Shown here piece by piece: positions 17,216 to 25,052 of a DNA stretch of 64,000 nt. This stretch comes from Qipengyuania vulgaris (GTDB lineage Bacteria > Pseudomonadota > Alphaproteobacteria > Sphingomonadales > Sphingomonadaceae), in contig CCSI01000003.1 in NCBI GenBank assembly GCA_000756795.1, positions 186,001-250,000 of the forward strand, given 5' to 3'. Position 1 is the stretch's first letter. The number at the start of each line of letters is the position of its first letter. The translations under genes and the position numbers were made by a program. Under the pieces are notes generated by a model. It was not told the origin of the DNA. It worked only from the letters and a program-made list of their open reading frames with translations, and ran no database searches.

Positions 17216-17239
17216 ATGGACGGTACATGCTCGAGGTAA
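17216..17239 (+). other. Seven-codon open frame overlapping the zwf start
   Basis: ATG at 17216 opens a frame for MDGTCSR that ends at TAA 17237-17239, overlapping the zwf ATG (17227) in another frame. The only good Shine-Dalgarno site in the region (AAGGGAG, about 17198-17204) is spaced for this ATG, not for zwf, which is 22 bases from it. It may couple or limit zwf translation. Confidence 0.35.
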
Positions 17240-18675
17240 AGTTCGAAGCCGACCGCCTGCTTCTGTTCGGAGCCACCGGCGATTTGTCGCAGCGCATGCT
17301 GCTGCCGTCGCTTTGCGCGCTGCATGCCGACGGATTGTTGGCTCCGGATCTGCGCATCGTGGCAACAGCCCGTTCGGAGATGTCGACCAAGGAATTCCGC
17401 CAGTTCGCGCGCGAAGCTCTTGAGAGGCATCTCCCCAATAACCGACGCGGCCCGACCGCCGATTTCCTCAACAAGCTGAGCTACGTGCCCGTCGATGCGA
17501 CCACGCCTGCGGGCTATGACGAGCTCGCAAAAGAGGTTGGCGAGTACAAGGGCCTTGCGATCTTCCTCTCGACTGCACCCAGTCTTTTCGAGCCCACGAT
17601 CGCCGGGCTCAAGCGCGCCGGCCTGACCAATGGCAACGCCCGCATCGCGCTGGAAAAACCGCTCGGCACCGATCTCGATTCAAGCTGCGAGATCAACGAT
17701 GCGGTGGCCAAGGCCTTCAGCGAAGACCGCATTTTCCGCATCGACCACTATCTCGGCAAGGAGACGGTGCAGAACCTGCTCGCGCTGCGCTTTGCCAATA
17801 TCCTGCTCGAGCCGGTGTGGAATTCGAACTACGTCGACCATGTCCAGATTACCGTCGCCGAGACGGTCGGGCTGGAAAGCCGCGTTGCCTATTACGATGA
17901 TAGCGGCGCGCTGCGCGACATGGTGCAGAACCACATGCTCCAGCTCCTCGCGCTGGTTGCGATGGAGCCGCCGACCAGCTTCGACGCCACCGCCGTGCGC
18001 GACGAGAAGGTCAAGGTGCTGCGCGCGCTGCGCCCCTTGCAAGCGAACGAGGTCGTCACCGGCCAGTATCGTGGCGGCGCGGTCGATAGCCAGAGCGTGC
18101 CCGGTTATGACGAGGAACTCGGCAAGGACAGCGACACCGAAACATACGTCGCGCTGAAGGCCCATGTCGACAACTGGCGCTGGCGCGGCGTGCCCTTCTA
18201 CCTGCGCCACGGCAAGCGCATGCCCAAGCGCGTCACCGAAATCGTCATCCAGTTCAAATGCATCCCGCATTCGATTTTCGAAGGCCGCGGAGCGAAGACA
18301 GAACCCAACCGCCTCGTCATCGAAATCCAGCCGGAAGAGAATATCCAGCTGACCATGATGGCGAAGGTCCCCGGTCTCGGCAGCGACGGCTTGCGCCTGC
18401 GCCCCGTCCCACTCGACATTGCCATGCCCGATGCCTTTTCCGATGTGGTTCGCCGCATCGCCTACGAACGCCTGCTGCTCGATCTCATCCACGGCGACCA
18501 GACGCTGTTCGTCCGCCGCGACGAGGTGGAGGCGCAGTGGGACTATATCGACCATATCCGGGCGCTCTGGGCAGAGAACCAGACGCAGCCCAAGACCTAC
18601 GCCGCGGGCACCTGGGGGCCGAGCTCGGCCGTGGCACTGGCAGAACGCGACGGGGTAACCTGGCACGATGACTAA
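17227..18675 (+). CDS. zwf: Glucose-6-phosphate 1-dehydrogenase
   Basis: 482 residues, the normal length. Oxidises glucose-6-phosphate to 6-phosphogluconolactone with NADP+/NAD+, the entry step of the Entner-Doudoroff pathway. The nucleotide-binding loop is [13 protein letters not shown], the substrate-binding signature is [20 protein letters not shown], and [14 protein letters not shown] is also conserved. It is the first gene of a zwf-edd-glk-eda cluster and its stop overlaps the edd start by 8 bases. The start is the first ATG compatible with the conserved [13 protein letters not shown]; the expected Shine-Dalgarno spacing is poor. Confidence 0.97.
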   Translation: MLEVKFEADRLLLFGATGDLSQRMLLPSLCALHADGLLAPDLRIVATARSEMSTKEFRQFAREALERHLPNNRRGPTADFLNKLSYVPVDATTPAGYDELAKEVGEYKGLAIFLSTAPSLFEPTIAGLKRAGLTNGNARIALEKPLGTDLDSSCEINDAVAKAFSEDRIFRIDHYLGKETVQNLLALRFANILLEPVWNSNYVDHVQITVAETVGLESRVAYYDDSGALRDMVQNHMLQLLALVAMEPPTSFDATAVRDEKVKVLRALRPLQANEVVTGQYRGGAVDSQSVPGYDEELGKDSDTETYVALKAHVDNWRWRGVPFYLRHGKRMPKRVTEIVIQFKCIPHSIFEGRGAKTEPNRLVIEIQPEENIQLTMMAKVPGLGSDGLRLRPVPLDIAMPDAFSDVVRRIAYERLLLDLIHGDQTLFVRRDEVEAQWDYIDHIRALWAENQTQPKTYAAGTWGPSSAVALAERDGVTWHDD

Positions 18676-20482
18676 GCCGCTGAATGATACCATCCACCGC
18701 GTCACCGAACGCGTTATCGCCAATTCGCGCGACAGCCGCAGCGCCTATCTCGGTCTGATGGACCGCGAAGGCGACCGTGCAGTCAATCGCGGCACGATGA
18801 GCTGTTCGAACCTCGCGCATGCCTATGCCGGGGCAGAGGAGGACCAGCAGGCCATCATGGCCGCGCGCGGGCCGAACCTGGGCATCGTGACCGCTTACAA
18901 CGACATGCTGTCGGCGCATCAGCCTTATTACCGCTACCCCGAGCGCATGAAAATCTGGGCGCGCGAAGTCGGCGCTACGGTGCAGGTCGCAGGTGGCACG
19001 CCCGCCATGTGCGATGGCGTCACGCAGGGCGAAGACGGGATGGAACTCTCGCTCTTCAGCCGCGACACGATTGCGCTCTCGACCGTGGTGGCGCTGAGCC
19101 ACGCCATGTATGACGGCGTCGCGCTGCTCGGCATTTGCGACAAGATTGTGCCCGGCCTGCTGATGGGCGCGCTGCGTTTCGGGCACCTGCCCGCCATCTT
19201 CGTGCCTTCCGGCCCGATGGGCACCGGCATCTCCAACAAGGAAAAGCAGAAGACCCGCCAGCTCTATGCCGAGGGCAAGGTCGGGCGCGAGGAATTGCTG
19301 GCGAGCGAGATGGGCAGCTATCACTCGCCCGGCACCTGCACCTTCTACGGCACGGCCAATTCCAACCAGATGATGATGGAGATGATGGGCCTCCACGTAC
19401 CCGGCGCGGCTTTCGTCGCTCCCGGCGCGAAGCTGCGTCAGGAAATGAGCCGCGCGGCTACGCACCGCCTCGCTGCCATGGGTAAAAGCGGCGATGATTT
19501 CCGCCCGCTGGGCAGGGTTGTCGACGAGAAGGCGATCATCAACGCCGCTATCGGCCTCCTCGCAACCGGCGGATCGACCAACCACGCCATTCACATTCCT
19601 GCGATGGCGCGCGCGGCGGGAATCAAATTCGACTGGACCGACCTTGCCGAACTCTCCAGCGCCGTGCCGCTGGTGGCGCGCGTCTATCCCAACGGCTCTG
19701 GCGACGTGAACCATTTCCATGAGGCGGGCGGCATGGGCTACGTCATCGGCACGCTGCTCGACGAGGGTCTGGCGCATGGCGACATCCTCACCGTATGGGA
19801 CGGAGGCTTTGAAGCCTATAGCAAGGAACCCGGCATAGACGGCGACGCGCTGACCTGGCGCGACCCGGGCCCCAGCGGCGATACCGAAATGCTCCGCCCC
19901 GCCTCAGAGCCTTTCCAGAGCGACGGCGGCATGCGCCTCGTCCAAGGCAATCTGGGGCGCGCCTGCTTCAAATCCTCCGCCGTCGAGCGCGAGCGCTGGA
20001 CCATCGAGGCGCCCTGCCGCATTTTCGAGGACCAGCCGAGCGTGAACGAAGCCTTCAAGAAGGGCGAACTCGACCGCGATGTCGTCGTGGTCGTCCGCTA
20101 CCAGGGCCCGCGCGCAAACGGCATGCCCGAATTGCACAAGCTGACACCCGCGCTCGGCGTATTACAGGACCGCGGCTATCGCGTGGCGCTTGTCACCGAC
20201 GGCCGCATGTCGGGCGCGAGCGGCAAGGTCCCGGCGGCCATCCACTGCACGCCCGAGGCTCTTGGCGGTGGCCCGCTTTCGAAGCTGCGCGACGGTGACA
20301 TCGTGAAGGTCTGCGCCGAGACCGGCACGCTTTCGACGACTGCCGACTTGGGCGCGCGCGAAGCATCGCCCGAGCCGCAGGCCGACAGCGGCATGGGCCG
20401 CGAACTTTTCGCCATGTTCCGCAGCAATGCCGATGGCGCCGAACAGGGCGCTTCGTCGATGCTGGCGATGGCAGGACTATGA
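18668..20482 (+). CDS. edd: 6-phosphogluconate dehydratase
   Basis: 604 residues. Dehydrates 6-phosphogluconate to 2-keto-3-deoxy-6-phosphogluconate (KDPG); [4Fe-4S] enzyme of the IlvD/Edd family. Signatures are ARGPNLGIVTAYNDMLSAH, GGTPAMCDGVTQG, LGICDKIVPGLLMGALR, SPGTCTFYGTANSNQ and VTDGRMSGASGKVPAAIH; cysteines in CDGV, CDK and CTF match cluster ligands. It overlaps zwf by 8 bases and is followed by glk after 37 bases. The order zwf-edd-glk matches the Zymomonas mobilis operon, where glf precedes zwf; no glf is present here. Confidence 0.97.
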   Translation: MTKPLNDTIHRVTERVIANSRDSRSAYLGLMDREGDRAVNRGTMSCSNLAHAYAGAEEDQQAIMAARGPNLGIVTAYNDMLSAHQPYYRYPERMKIWAREVGATVQVAGGTPAMCDGVTQGEDGMELSLFSRDTIALSTVVALSHAMYDGVALLGICDKIVPGLLMGALRFGHLPAIFVPSGPMGTGISNKEKQKTRQLYAEGKVGREELLASEMGSYHSPGTCTFYGTANSNQMMMEMMGLHVPGAAFVAPGAKLRQEMSRAATHRLAAMGKSGDDFRPLGRVVDEKAIINAAIGLLATGGSTNHAIHIPAMARAAGIKFDWTDLAELSSAVPLVARVYPNGSGDVNHFHEAGGMGYVIGTLLDEGLAHGDILTVWDGGFEAYSKEPGIDGDALTWRDPGPSGDTEMLRPASEPFQSDGGMRLVQGNLGRACFKSSAVERERWTIEAPCRIFEDQPSVNEAFKKGELDRDVVVVVRYQGPRANGMPELHKLTPALGVLQDRGYRVALVTDGRMSGASGKVPAAIHCTPEALGGGPLSKLRDGDIVKVCAETGTLSTTADLGAREASPEPQADSGMGRELFAMFRSNADGAEQGASSMLAMAGL

Positions 20483-20519
20483 TGATTTTCGAGGCTCGAA
20501 AGGGCCCGGGGGGAGGACA

Positions 20520-21491
20520 ATGGAACTCGTAAGCGTCGATATCGGCGGCACCCATGCAAGGTTTTCAATTGCGACCGTCCATGATGACGGCAGCATCACG
20601 CTGGATGAACCGGAAACCATCCATACGCAGGACCACGCCAGCTTCCAGACTGCATGGGAAGACTATCGCGCGCGCAAGGGAGGCACCCTGCCCTCGCGCG
20701 TCTCTATGGCGATTGCCGGCCCCGTTGGCGGCGAGGTCATCCGCTTCACCAACAACCCGTGGATCATCCGCCCCGCGCTGGTGAAGGAAAAGCTCGGTGT
20801 CGACAGCTATTGCATCGTCAACGACTTCGAAGCCGTCGCGCATGCCGTGGCGCGTGTTGGCGATGACCAGTTCATCCACCTCACCGGCCCGGAAAAGCCG
20901 CTCGCTCCGACCGGACGCCTTTCGGTCCTTGGCCCCGGCACCGGCCTTGGCGTGGCCCACCTCTACCGCGAACCAGATGGCACTTACCGCGTCTCGGCGA
21001 CCGAGGGCGGCCATATCGACTTCGCCCCGCTCGACAGCATCGAGGACGCCATCCTCGCCCGCTTGCGCAAGCGGCACAACCGCGTCTCGGTGGAGCGCGT
21101 GGTGTCCGGTCCGGCCATCTCCGATATCTATCAGACGCTCGCCGCGCTCGAAGGCAAGCCTGTCGCCGAAGAGGACGACATCGCTATCTGGACTCGCGGA
21201 CAGGACGGCAGCGACAGCCTCGCCGCCGCTGCGGTCGACCGCTTCTGCCTGTCGCTCGGCAGCGTGGCGGGGGACATCGCGCTGGCGCAAGGCGGTTTCG
21301 GCGGTGTCATCATCGCCGGCGGCCTCGGCTACCGAATCCGGGAAACGCTGGTGAAATCGGGCTTTGCCGAAAGGTTCAAGGCCAAGGGCCGCTTCCAGGA
21401 GCTGATGGCGAGCATTCCCGTCAAACTCATCACCCATCCGCAGCCGGGCCTGTTCGGCGCGGCTGCCGCCTACGCGAGGGAACACACGTGA
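20520..21491 (+). CDS. glk: Glucokinase
   Basis: 323 residues from the ATG at 20520, preceded by a strong GGGGGGAGGA ribosome-binding site; a longer upstream frame was rejected because it overlaps the end of edd and lacks such a site. It phosphorylates glucose to glucose-6-phosphate with ATP. The phosphate-binding loop is SVDIGGTHARFSIA, the second ATP motif is VLGPGTGLGVAHL, and the substrate residues lie in VNDFEAVAHAV. It belongs to the Glk (PF02685-type) family typical of proteobacteria. It feeds zwf in the same operon. Its stop overlaps the eda GTG start by 4 bases. Confidence 0.96.
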   Translation: MELVSVDIGGTHARFSIATVHDDGSITLDEPETIHTQDHASFQTAWEDYRARKGGTLPSRVSMAIAGPVGGEVIRFTNNPWIIRPALVKEKLGVDSYCIVNDFEAVAHAVARVGDDQFIHLTGPEKPLAPTGRLSVLGPGTGLGVAHLYREPDGTYRVSATEGGHIDFAPLDSIEDAILARLRKRHNRVSVERVVSGPAISDIYQTLAALEGKPVAEEDDIAIWTRGQDGSDSLAAAAVDRFCLSLGSVAGDIALAQGGFGGVIIAGGLGYRIRETLVKSGFAERFKAKGRFQELMASIPVKLITHPQPGLFGAAAAYAREHT

Positions 21492-22102
21492 CCGCCATTG
21501 CCGACATCATGCAGACCGCGCCGGTCATCCCAGTCATCGTGGTCGACGAGGTGGAGCATGCCGTCCCCCTCGCCCGTGCGCTGGTTGCTGGCGGATTGCG
21601 TGTCCTCGAAGTGACGCTGCGCACGCCTGCCGCGCTCGACGCAATCAAGGCGATGAAACAGGTCGAGGGCGCGATTGTCGGCGCGGGCACAGTCACCAAC
21701 CAGCAGGAACTCGCCGATGCGATTGGCGCGGGCAGCGAGTTTATCGTCTCGCCCGGCCTTACCGAAAGCCTCGGCAAGGCGGCCATTCGCGAAGGCATCC
21801 CCTTCCTTCCCGGTATCGCCAATGCGGGCGACATTATGCGCGGGCTCGATTTGGGCCTTACGCATTTCAAGTTCTTCCCCGCGATGGCCGCAGGGGGCTT
21901 GCCCGCCCTCAAGGCGCTCGCCGCGCCCTTCGGCCAGTGCCGCTTCTGCCCGACCGGCGGGATTACGCTAGAGAATGCACCCGACTGGCTTGGCTTCGAC
22001 CCAGTCCTGTGCGTCGGCGGAAGCTGGGTCGCACCGCGCGGCGCGGTGGACGAGGCTGAGGTCGAGAAGGTCGCGCGCGAAGCGGCTGCGCTCGGCCGCT
22101 AA
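21488..22102 (+). CDS. eda: KDPG aldolase (2-dehydro-3-deoxyphosphogluconate aldolase)
   Basis: 204 residues, GTG start overlapping the glk stop (GTGA). Class I aldolase splitting KDPG into pyruvate and glyceraldehyde-3-phosphate. The catalytic Glu lies in RVLEVTLRT and the Schiff-base Lys in LTHFKFFPA; GAGTVTN and CPTGGIT are family signatures. It completes the Entner-Doudoroff operon. 6-phosphogluconolactonase (pgl) is not in the cluster, so the lactone step must be encoded elsewhere or proceed spontaneously. It converges with tilS; the stops overlap by 4 bases. Confidence 0.97.
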   Translation: MTAIADIMQTAPVIPVIVVDEVEHAVPLARALVAGGLRVLEVTLRTPAALDAIKAMKQVEGAIVGAGTVTNQQELADAIGAGSEFIVSPGLTESLGKAAIREGIPFLPGIANAGDIMRGLDLGLTHFKFFPAMAAGGLPALKALAAPFGQCRFCPTGGITLENAPDWLGFDPVLCVGGSWVAPRGAVDEAEVEKVAREAAALGR

Positions 22103-23085
22103 CCCGCTCGGCGAGGGTTTTCCGGCGCGAAGGTCCAAACCATCTCATCATCCTCATAGCATGAAGATGCGTGGATGCCGCCGATGTTAAGCGGCGTCTC
22201 ATCCATAAGGCTTTCGGCCATGCGCGCTGCATCGGCGCGTGAAATCGTCCGGTCGAAATCCTCGAACACCATCACGATGACTTCCGCCCATAGCGATGGG
22301 CGGTAAACCCCGGAACGCGCAAGCGGGCGGTAAGTGATGCGCTCCCCGTCATCCTCGCTGGCCAGCGCGTAGTCCTCTGCCGCGAGTCCCAATATGTCGT
22401 CTTCCATATCGGCGAGCACCTTCGCGGAGCGCGCCACCCCCTCGCGGTCAATCCAATTCGCCGAGACAAGTGCCTCGCGCATCCGGACGCGGTCGTAGGC
22501 GATATCCTTATTCGAGGGGTCCTGCACTGCCTCGAAGCCGCTTTGCTCGACCACACCTTCAAGCTCTTCCCTGCTCCAGCCAAGCAAGGGCCGCAGGAGG
22601 ATGACCTCGCTATTCGGCACCAGGCCGGTTTCGCGGACCCCTGCCAAGCCCGACAAGCCGCTCCCGCGATTGAGCCGCATCAGCAGCGTCTCGACCTGGT
22701 CGTCACGGTGGTGCGCAGTGCACAGCGTGTCGACGCCGCGGCGCTCTGCCCAGTTCGACAACGCAGCGTAACGCGCAAGCCGTGCCTGGCTTTGCAAGTT
22801 TCCCTCGCCGACTTCGACACGCAGAGTTTCGTGAGCCACACCAAGCTTCACACAGATGCCTTGAGCATGCTCGGCTTCAGCGGCGCTCTCCGGCCGCAAG
22901 CCATGGTCCACCGTGGCCGCCTCCACCCTGCCCGGCAGGGCAGCATTGGCAAGCAATAGCAGCGCTAGACTGTCCGGCCCGCCCGACAGGGCGATGCCGA
23001 GCTTTGCGTCCGGCTCGTCCAAATCGAGCCACAAGTCTGAAAGGTCCGCCCGGAACCGCTCTACCAGTTCCGGGGCGAGCGCCAT
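22099..23085 (-). CDS. tilS: tRNA(Ile)-lysidine synthase
   Basis: 328 residues. Converts the wobble cytidine of tRNA-Ile(CAU) to lysidine with ATP and lysine, so that AUA is read as isoleucine. The PP-loop ATPase motif is LGIALSGGPDSLALLLL. VDHGLRPES and the tRNA-binding TAHHRDDQVETLLMRLNRGSG are diagnostic. It is shorter than the ~430-residue enterobacterial enzyme and appears to lack the C-terminal TilS domain, as in many alphaproteobacteria. The start lies one base after the cpoB stop, so it is probably the last gene of the ptsP-rodZ-cpoB-tilS run. Confidence 0.95.
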   Translation of the reverse strand: MALAPELVERFRADLSDLWLDLDEPDAKLGIALSGGPDSLALLLLANAALPGRVEAATVDHGLRPESAAEAEHAQGICVKLGVAHETLRVEVGEGNLQSQARLARYAALSNWAERRGVDTLCTAHHRDDQVETLLMRLNRGSGLSGLAGVRETGLVPNSEVILLRPLLGWSREELEGVVEQSGFEAVQDPSNKDIAYDRVRMREALVSANWIDREGVARSAKVLADMEDDILGLAAEDYALASEDDGERITYRPLARSGVYRPSLWAEVIVMVFEDFDRTISRADAARMAESLMDETPLNIGGIHASSCYEDDEMVWTFAPENPRRAG

Positions 23086-23086
23086 C

Positions 23087-23965
23087 TTAGCCGCAGCTCA
23101 CCTTGCTACGCGCGGTCGCGTACTGGCCCGACAGGCGGCCCGTTGCGAGCGCGGGATAGGTTTCGCCGAATTCGGACAGTGCGATGCAGGCGCGGTTGGT
23201 GTCTTTCAGCGCAATCATCGATTCCGCGAGAAACAGCAGGCTGTCACCAGCGCGTGCGCCGTTCTTGTCGGCCTGGTAATTGCGCAGGAACCAGGGGGCC
23301 GCCTCGGTCGGCTTGCCATCGTCGAGATAGGCACGGCCCAAGAGGTTGCGACCGAAGCTGGTGCGCGAATGGTTCGGGTACTGCTCCACGAATAGCGTCA
23401 GTTGCTGCTGCGCCTCGGGATAGAAGCCCGCTTCCCACAGGCGGAAGCCATAGGAATATTCGTCATCGCCCGCATCGTTGGTCTGCGGCTTGGTGATGGC
23501 CTGCACTGCTGCGACGCGCGCCGGGTCGGGCTGCGTGACGGGCTCGGGCTGGGCTGCAGGCGTGCTTGCGGCCGGAGCGGGCGGCGGCGCGTTGGCAGCT
23601 TCCAGCGCTTCGACCCGTTCTTCGAGCAGGCGCATGGCATTGGTGCCGACCTCGTACTGCGCGGTCAGGCGCTGCAATTGCATTTCCAGCGCATCGAGAC
23701 GCGCGAGGATATCGGTCACCGCCGTGGTCGAGGGCGCAGCCGAAGCAGCGGGTGTGGTGGTCCCCGTCGCAGGGGCGGTAATCTGCGGCTCGAAATAGCG
23801 CCCGTCGCCGCCCGGGAAGACCTTGCGCTGGAGCGCGCGGACTTCGGCTTCGAGCTTGCGGATGCGGGCCTCGTCATTGTCCTGCGCCAGAGCAGGCATC
23901 GAAGTGGCGAGAAGGGCCGTGGCGATAGTGCCAAGGCCAAGGGCGCGTGCACTGCGTGCGAACAT
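23087..23965 (-). CDS. cpoB: Tol-Pal system-associated protein CpoB/YbgF
   Basis: 292 residues from the ATG ending at 23965, which gives a clean signal peptide (cleaved after MPALA, leaving QDNDEARI) and has GGGAG upstream; an ATG seven codons earlier is possible. It is a periplasmic coiled-coil/TPR protein that coordinates outer-membrane constriction with peptidoglycan synthesis. The N-terminal part has heptad-like coiled coil (ARIRKLEAEVRALQRKV and a second stretch), then a proline/alanine-rich linker. The C-terminal TPR-type repeats include YSYGFRLWEAGFYPEA, FGRNLLGRAYLDDGKP and LFLAESMIALKDT. Usually it follows tolB-pal; here it is beside tilS. Confidence 0.9.
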   Translation of the reverse strand: MFARSARALGLGTIATALLATSMPALAQDNDEARIRKLEAEVRALQRKVFPGGDGRYFEPQITAPATGTTTPAASAAPSTTAVTDILARLDALEMQLQRLTAQYEVGTNAMRLLEERVEALEAANAPPPAPAASTPAAQPEPVTQPDPARVAAVQAITKPQTNDAGDDEYSYGFRLWEAGFYPEAQQQLTLFVEQYPNHSRTSFGRNLLGRAYLDDGKPTEAAPWFLRNYQADKNGARAGDSLLFLAESMIALKDTNRACIALSEFGETYPALATGRLSGQYATARSKVSCG

Positions 23966-24075
23966 CGTAATTTCGTGCTCCCTCATGGAGAATTCGTATC
24001 GGTGGAATCTGCCCTAGCCCCGCGAAGCTGTCGAGGGGATGAAGGCGGATATCCGCTACCGGATTGTGCTAAGTC

Positions 24076-24909
24076 TCAGGCCGCGGGCTGCGCGGTGGCA
24101 GGCGTCGCCTCGGCAGCGGGCGCCTCGTCACGCGCCAGCAGCGCCTCGGCGGTCACGGGCACATCGCGGATCACCGTGTCTTCCTCGGTCAGCTTGGGCA
24201 CTTCGCGTCCGCCGATGGTAATGGCCAGCGCATAGGGCCTGCCAGTCCAGATCTGCGGACCATCGGCATCCTCGGGGATGGTGAAGCTGTCGCCCGTGTT
24301 CATTTGCGCTTCGTAGAGCCGCGTTCCGTTGGCGTCGTAGAACTTGACCCAAGTACCGTCCATCTCGCTGGTGAAGACCACCGGGCCGCCGGTCGGCTGT
24401 GGAGCAGGCGTAGCGGCCTGCTGCGGAGCCTCGTTCACTGCAATCTGCTCTTCGGGGTCCTGCAGGGGCGCAGGGCCGATGCCGGGCGCGAAATAGCTCG
24501 AATAGAAGGCATAGATGCCGCCGAGCAACAGGACCGCAGCAAGGACTGCGAACCATGCCAGCCCGCGCCCCGGAACTCGCGCCGGGTCGCCGGGTTCGAA
24601 CTTGGCGGGACGTTCGACCGCTTCGGGATCGCCTTCCGCCAATTCGGCACGGACCTGGTCGAGGATTTCGTTCTCGTCGAGGCCTACGGTGCGCGCATAG
24701 GTGCGCGTGAAACCGATGGCGTAGGTGCGCGACGGGAGCGCGGACCATTGTCCCGCCTCGATTTTCGTCAAATGGTCCTTGTTGATGCGCGTTTCCGCGG
24801 CAATTTGCTCGAGTTCGAGCCCCTTTGCCTCGCGCGCTTCGCGCAAACGGTCGCCCGCGCGCTGGGCAGGCGCGGTATTCTCTTCGACGGTGTCGATATC
24901 TTCTTCCAT
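24076..24909 (-). CDS. RodZ-like helix-turn-helix membrane protein
   Basis: 277 residues. The N-terminal Cro/XRE-like helix-turn-helix (about 18-80, LREAREAKGLELEQIAAETR then LTKIEAGQWSALPSRTYAIG) is followed by a single TM helix (about 118-138, GLAWFAVLAAVLLLGGIYAF). A proline/glutamine-rich linker and a C-terminal periplasmic DUF4115-like beta domain follow (VVFTSEMDGTWVKFYDANG). This is the architecture of RodZ, which links MreB to the membrane and helps maintain rod shape. It lies between ptsP and cpoB on the same strand, with gaps of 143 and 110 bases, so partial co-transcription is likely. It contains no enzymatic motif. Confidence 0.87.
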   Translation of the reverse strand: MEEDIDTVEENTAPAQRAGDRLREAREAKGLELEQIAAETRINKDHLTKIEAGQWSALPSRTYAIGFTRTYARTVGLDENEILDQVRAELAEGDPEAVERPAKFEPGDPARVPGRGLAWFAVLAAVLLLGGIYAFYSSYFAPGIGPAPLQDPEEQIAVNEAPQQAATPAPQPTGGPVVFTSEMDGTWVKFYDANGTRLYEAQMNTGDSFTIPEDADGPQIWTGRPYALAITIGGREVPKLTEEDTVIRDVPVTAEALLARDEAPAAEATPATAQPAA

Positions 24910-25052
24910 GCGTATCCCGAATTCCTGAGGCCCCGCGGGTGTTCCCGCTTCCCGTGCGCAGTGTAGAGAGAGCGCGACCGGGATTCTGTCAACTGTTGTA
25001 CCCCCGTCTCATGTGCCGCAAACCGACGAAATGCGCGGCGCGAGCGACGAAA

